In this document: one piece after another, positions 6,410 to 9,379 of the stretch
Numbering within the stretch: position 1 is the first letter of the stretch
Layout of the letters: every line of letters begins with the position of its first letter
Source: Chloroflexota bacterium
GTDB lineage: Bacteria; Chloroflexota; UBA6077
DNA length: 9,379 nt
Assembly: GCA_021788565.1 (NCBI GenBank)
Contig: JAJYKO010000144.1
Location: forward strand, 1 to 9,379
Direction: 5' to 3'
The notes under the pieces: model-generated
Database searches by the model: none
What the model was told of the DNA's origin: nothing
Seen by the model: only the letters and a program-made list of their open reading frames with translations
Program-made: the position numbers and the translations under genes

Positions 6410-8138
6410 CTCGCCGTCACCCCTGAACCCGATACTACTAGAGGTGCTCTGGAACCGCCTGATCGCGGTGGTCAACGAGCAAGCTGCTGCCTTGATGCGC
6501 ACCTCCTTCACCTCCATAGTCCGCGAATCCGGCGACCTCTCGGCGGGCGTTTTCGACACGCGCGGCCGGATGATCGCGCAGGCAGTCACCGGAACGCCGG
6601 GGCACATCAACTCCATGGCCACCTGCATTCGCCATTTCCTGGCGGAGTACCCTCCAATGACCCTCCATCCCGGCGACGTGTTGATCACCAACGACCCCTG
6701 GAAGACCTCCGGTCATCTTCACGACCTGACCGTGATCACGCCGATCTTCCGCGACTCCGTTCTCGTGGCCTTTTTCGGCAACACCTGCCACGCTATCGAC
6801 ATCGGTGGTCGTGGCTATGGTGCCGACGCGCGGGAGGTTTTCGAAGAGGGGTTGTTCATACCGATTACGAGACTCTACGATCGCGGCGTACCGAACGAGG
6901 AGTTGTATAAGATCCTTCGGGCCAACGTGCGAGCATCAGACCAGGTGGTTGGGGATATCCACGCTCAGGCTGCCAGCAACGATGTAGGCGGCGAGAGGCT
7001 CATCGACTTCATGCGGGAATTCGGGTTCGACAGTTTGGAGCCGCTGGCCGATGAGATCATTGGCCGATCAGAGGCGGCAATGCGAGCGGCCATTCGTCGC
7101 ATTCCGAGCGGCGTGTACGAGAACGAAGCCTTCAGCGACGGCTTTGACGAGCCGACGCGGTTGAAAGTCCGTGTGGAGCTTCGCGGCGACGAGGTATTCG
7201 TGGATTACGCCGGCACGTCTCCGCAAAGCCCTTATGGCATCAACGTCGTGCTCAACTACACGCACGCCTACACCACCTACGCTATCAAGTGCGCCATCAG
7301 CCCAGAAGTGCCCAACAACGAGGGTAGCTTCCGTCCCGTCAAGGTGAGTGCGCCGGAGGGCTGCATCTTGAACGCCCGGCCACCGGCGCCGGTCGCTGCA
7401 CGTCACATCCTGGGCCACTTCCTGCCTGGTCTGGTCTTCGGTGCGTTGCAGCAGGCGATGCCGGAGCGGGTGATGGCGGAGGGGGCAGCCAATATCTGGT
7501 CCGTACAGACCAGCGGCTTCGACGTCAGACGTGGCACCCGGTTCACCTACGTCTTCTTCACTTCGGGTGGCACCGGAGCCAGGCCCAACAAGGACGGACT
7601 TTCCAACACGGCTTTCCCGAGCGGCATTATGGGAGTGCCGACCGAGGTGGTCGAAAGCTTGTCGCCACTGATGATCCAGAAGAAGGAGATGCGGATTGAC
7701 TCTGGAGGCCCGGGGCGGTTTAGGGGTGGACTGGGCCAAACGCTGGTCGTCGGCGTGCGCAGCGACCAGCCGTATCAGCTCTCCAGCATGTTTGACAGGA
7801 CCAGATTCCCCGCCAGGGGCTATTGTGGCGGGAAGGAGGGTGCGAAGGGCGAAATCGTCCTGAGCAGTGGCGAGCGTCCTCACCCGAAGCAGAGCCTGGT
7901 GCTGCCTCCAAAGACTGTCGTGTCTCTGGGACTTCCGGGCGGTGGAGGGTTCTTCAATCCGCTGGAGCGCGATCCTGAACAGGTGCTCGAAGACGTGCTC
8001 GATGGTCTCGTATCTATCGATGCCGCCCGTTGGGATTACGGTGTGGTGATAGACCCATCCGCCATGGTGTTAGACTTGGCAGCCACCACGGAGCTACGAA
8101 GGTCCCTCGGCGCGGCCGACGACCTCTCGCCTGATTGA
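6402..8138 (+). CDS. hyuB: Hydantoinase/oxoprolinase family protein, B subunit
   Basis: This 578-residue protein is of normal length for HyuB and pairs with the A subunit just upstream. Family landmarks: RESGDLSAGVFDTRGRMIAQ (41-60); GTPGHINSM (64-72); GDVLITNDPW then SGHLHDLTVITPIF (91-116); the H-x-x-D site CHAIDIGG (129-136); DYAGTSPQSPYGIN (268-281); PNNEGSFRPVKVSAPEGCIL (304-323); SGGPGRFRGGLGQ (434-446); and the terminal PGGGGFFNP (512-520), followed by the usual DPEQVLEDVLDGLVS tail. The conserved His/Asp residues are candidates for the metal site known in this family. ATG 6402 lies inside the end of hyuA (8-base overlap, stop at 6407), so translation is probably coupled and the two chains are made in similar amounts. 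The exact substrate (hydantoin, N-methylhydantoin, oxoproline or another) cannot be set from sequence. Confidence 0.94.
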   Translation: MTDSPSPLNPILLEVLWNRLIAVVNEQAAALMRTSFTSIVRESGDLSAGVFDTRGRMIAQAVTGTPGHINSMATCIRHFLAEYPPMTLHPGDVLITNDPWKTSGHLHDLTVITPIFRDSVLVAFFGNTCHAIDIGGRGYGADAREVFEEGLFIPITRLYDRGVPNEELYKILRANVRASDQVVGDIHAQAASNDVGGERLIDFMREFGFDSLEPLADEIIGRSEAAMRAAIRRIPSGVYENEAFSDGFDEPTRLKVRVELRGDEVFVDYAGTSPQSPYGINVVLNYTHAYTTYAIKCAISPEVPNNEGSFRPVKVSAPEGCILNARPPAPVAARHILGHFLPGLVFGALQQAMPERVMAEGAANIWSVQTSGFDVRRGTRFTYVFFTSGGTGARPNKDGLSNTAFPSGIMGVPTEVVESLSPLMIQKKEMRIDSGGPGRFRGGLGQTLVVGVRSDQPYQLSSMFDRTRFPARGYCGGKEGAKGEIVLSSGERPHPKQSLVLPPKTVVSLGLPGGGGFFNPLERDPEQVLEDVLDGLVSIDAARWDYGVVIDPSAMVLDLAATTELRRSLGAADDLSPD

Positions 8139-8162
8139 GTGCAGAACCACCGAGAACTCCGC

Positions 8163-8192
8163 TTGCTCGTGCCTGACGGCGAGTGTTACAAT
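8163..8192 (+). promoter_or_regulatory. Promoter candidate upstream of the glycosyltransferase gene
   Basis: TTGCTC (8163-8168) and TACAAT (8187-8192, 5 of 6 to consensus) are spaced by 18 bases. This matches the layout of the tRNA promoter in this window (TTG in the -35, 18-base spacer). The expected start is near 8199. An alternative, weaker pair is GTTACA-17-TAATAA (8185-8213). Confidence 0.45.
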
Positions 8193-8250
8193 TCGGCGTG
8201 TGAGCGGTAATAACGGACCAATGTCATGCCAGACCAGAAGAGTTGTGGAG

Positions 8251-8281
8251 AATCGCCGGCCCCGGGGCCGGCGCATTTTGT
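8251..8281 (+). terminator. GC-rich palindromic terminator after hyuB
   Basis: CGCCGGCCCC and GGGGCCGGCG form a perfect 20-base palindrome (8254-8273), folding as an 8-bp stem on a CCGG loop. It is preceded by AAT and followed by CATTTTGT. It lies 112 bases after the hyuB stop and 53 bases before the glycosyltransferase ATG. It can end hyuB transcription, or act as an attenuator for a transcript starting near 8199. Confidence 0.7.
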
Positions 8282-8333
8282 ATCCGGCTTGCCCGCTCGC
8301 TGAACCTATAGTGGAAGTTTGAGAGCGCCGTCT

Positions 8334-9379
8334 ATGTTGCGGGTTGCGATGATCAGCGTTCATACCTGTCCGCTCGCCAGATTGGGGAGTCGAGAGACCG
8401 GCGGGATGAACGTGTATATTCGAGAGTTGAGCCGCCACCTCGGGGCCAGGGGCGTTGCGGTGGACGTCTTCACCCGACGCCAGGATCCAGATGTGGCGGA
8501 GATAGTGGAGTTTGGACCGAACGCGAGAGTCATTCACCTCGCTGCCGGACCCGCGAAGCCGCTGGATAAGTACAGGGTGCTCGACTACCTGTCCCAGTTT
8601 GTCGACAATATCGACCGCTTCCGAGAGCGAGAAAGGCGCGGGTACGATCTGATACACAGCCATTACTGGCTCTCCGGCCCCGTTGCGATGCCGCTGGCCA
8701 ACAGCTGGAACGCCCCGCTGGTCACCATGTTCCACACGCTCGGTAGAGTCAAGAACTCTGTTTCTCGAGACGGCCACGAGAGGGAGCACTCTGCGCGTAT
8801 CGACATCGAGCAAAGCACCATGGACGCCGCCGACGCGATTGTCGCGGCCAGCCCCACGGATAAGGAGCACATGGTGTCCTACTACGAGACAGTGGAATCG
8901 CGCATCCGAGTGATCCCGGAGGGGGTAGACACCTCGGTTTTCCAGCCGTACCCGCGGCCTGTTGCTCGTGCAATTGTTGGCTTCGGAGAAGAGAAGCAGC
9001 TGCTATTCGTTGGGCGCATTCAACGGCTCAAGGGTATCGACATGCTGCTGCGATCCTTTGCCATTCTGCGACAGGGCTGGGATGAGGAGGTGGGGCCGAG
9101 TCTCACTATCGTTGGTGGCGTCAGTGCCTCGGAATCTGACCCCGAGGCCACGGAGAGACGAAGGCTGAAGCAGCTGGCACGCGAGCTCGACGTGGATTCA
9201 CACGTCCGGTTCCTGGATGCTGTCCCGCACGAGCAGTTGCCATACTACTATTCGTCCGCCGACGTGGTTGCGGTGCCTTCGACCTACGAGTCCTTCGGAC
9301 TTGTGGCGCTGGAAGCCATGGCATCAGGGACCCCGGTTGTGGCATCCAGAGTCGGAGGCTTGCAGTGGACGGTACGCGA
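8334..9379 (+). CDS. GT4-family glycosyltransferase, MshA/sucrose-phosphate-synthase-like (3' end outside window)
   Basis: The frame is open from ATG 8334 to the right edge: 348 codons and no stop. The N-terminal Rossmann domain contains VAMISVHTCPLA (4-15), GGMNVYIRELSRHL (23-36) with the acceptor/donor-binding Gly pair, DKY (78-80) and LIHSHYWLSG (106-115). The C-terminal domain has VIPEGVDTSVFQP (193-205), LLFVGRIQRLKGIDMLL (223-239) and the E-x7-E motif ESFGLVALE (319-327), followed by AMASGTPVVAS (328-338). This pattern matches retaining GT-B enzymes that transfer a sugar from a nucleotide donor; the N-terminal half resembles MshA and sucrose-phosphate synthase. The acceptor is not determined, so no gene symbol is given. 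A weak GAGAG (8321-8325) precedes the ATG. An in-frame stop at 8301-8303 limits upstream extension; TTG 8319 is possible but has no usable ribosome site. About 60 or more C-terminal residues are probably missing. Confidence 0.93.
   Translation, partial: MLRVAMISVHTCPLARLGSRETGGMNVYIRELSRHLGARGVAVDVFTRRQDPDVAEIVEFGPNARVIHLAAGPAKPLDKYRVLDYLSQFVDNIDRFRERERRGYDLIHSHYWLSGPVAMPLANSWNAPLVTMFHTLGRVKNSVSRDGHEREHSARIDIEQSTMDAADAIVAASPTDKEHMVSYYETVESRIRVIPEGVDTSVFQPYPRPVARAIVGFGEEKQLLFVGRIQRLKGIDMLLRSFAILRQGWDEEVGPSLTIVGGVSASESDPEATERRRLKQLARELDVDSHVRFLDAVPHEQLPYYYSSADVVAVPSTYESFGLVALEAMASGTPVVASRVGGLQWTVR

Noticed and set aside
7068..7883. 271-residue open frame on the minus strand inside hyuB
   Set aside because: It is antisense to conserved HyuB motifs and has no recognisable product.
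4244..8138. Acetone carboxylase (AcxAB) reading of the A/B pair
   Set aside because: Acetone carboxylase needs a small gamma subunit gene nearby, and none follows hyuB before the glycosyltransferase. Hydantoinase/oxoprolinase is the safer family call, although the pair alone does not strictly exclude related ketone chemistry.
8307..8312. TATAGT as a -10 box close to the glycosyltransferase start
   Set aside because: It matches 5 of 6, but no acceptable -35 lies at 15-19 bases upstream, so it is left as a weak alternative only.
8094..8870. 258-residue open frame on the minus strand across the hyuB end and the glycosyltransferase start
   Set aside because: It covers the terminator and promoter region and is antisense to conserved GT4 blocks; no recognised domain.

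Overview
The window looks like a bacterial chromosome segment of high G+C (roughly 60%). All recognisable genes lie on the + strand. The substrate-binding protein has an Ala/Pro/Thr-rich linker after a lipoprotein-like signal. A sucrose-phosphate-synthase/MshA-like GT4 glycosyltransferase is present, the tRNA encodes its CCA end, and GGAGG-type ribosome sites are used. This combination fits an environmental Chloroflexota-like bacterium, but the assignment is an inference from style and not a marker-gene result.

Layout. (1) Positions 3-1783: the 3' end of a TPR-repeat protein gene, overlapped by one base by rph (RNase PH). (2) Positions 1784-2093: a non-coding stretch dense in inverted repeats, ending in a clear promoter. 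(3) Positions 2094-2168: a CAT-anticodon tRNA, followed by a strong hairpin terminator. (4) Positions 2216-2773: a gene-free leader with a good sigma-70-like promoter far upstream and several short repeats. (5) Positions 2774-8138: a three-gene unit coding for a branched-chain-amino-acid-type ABC substrate-binding lipoprotein, a hydantoinase/oxoprolinase A subunit and the matching B subunit. (6) Positions 8139-8333: a short gap with a promoter candidate followed by a GC-rich palindromic terminator. (7) Position 8334 to the right edge: a GT-B fold GT4 glycosyltransferase, cut by the window end.

How the parts fit. The binding protein, HyuA and HyuB read as one transcription unit: same strand, a 78-base gap holding a perfect 13-bp stem, then an 8-base gene overlap. 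The simplest reading is that the binding protein captures a cyclic amide or related amino-acid-like compound and HyuA/HyuB open it with ATP. No permease or ATPase genes are in the window, so the import channel must be encoded elsewhere. The substrate cannot be read from sequence. The regulatory DNA is the least ordinary part: a ~400-base leader before the binding-protein gene, an intercistronic hairpin that coincides with a 15-codon mini-ORF carrying a better ribosome site than hyuA, and alternative-stem structures between rph and the tRNA. I found no CRISPR array, no transposase and no credible defence or novel enzymatic system.
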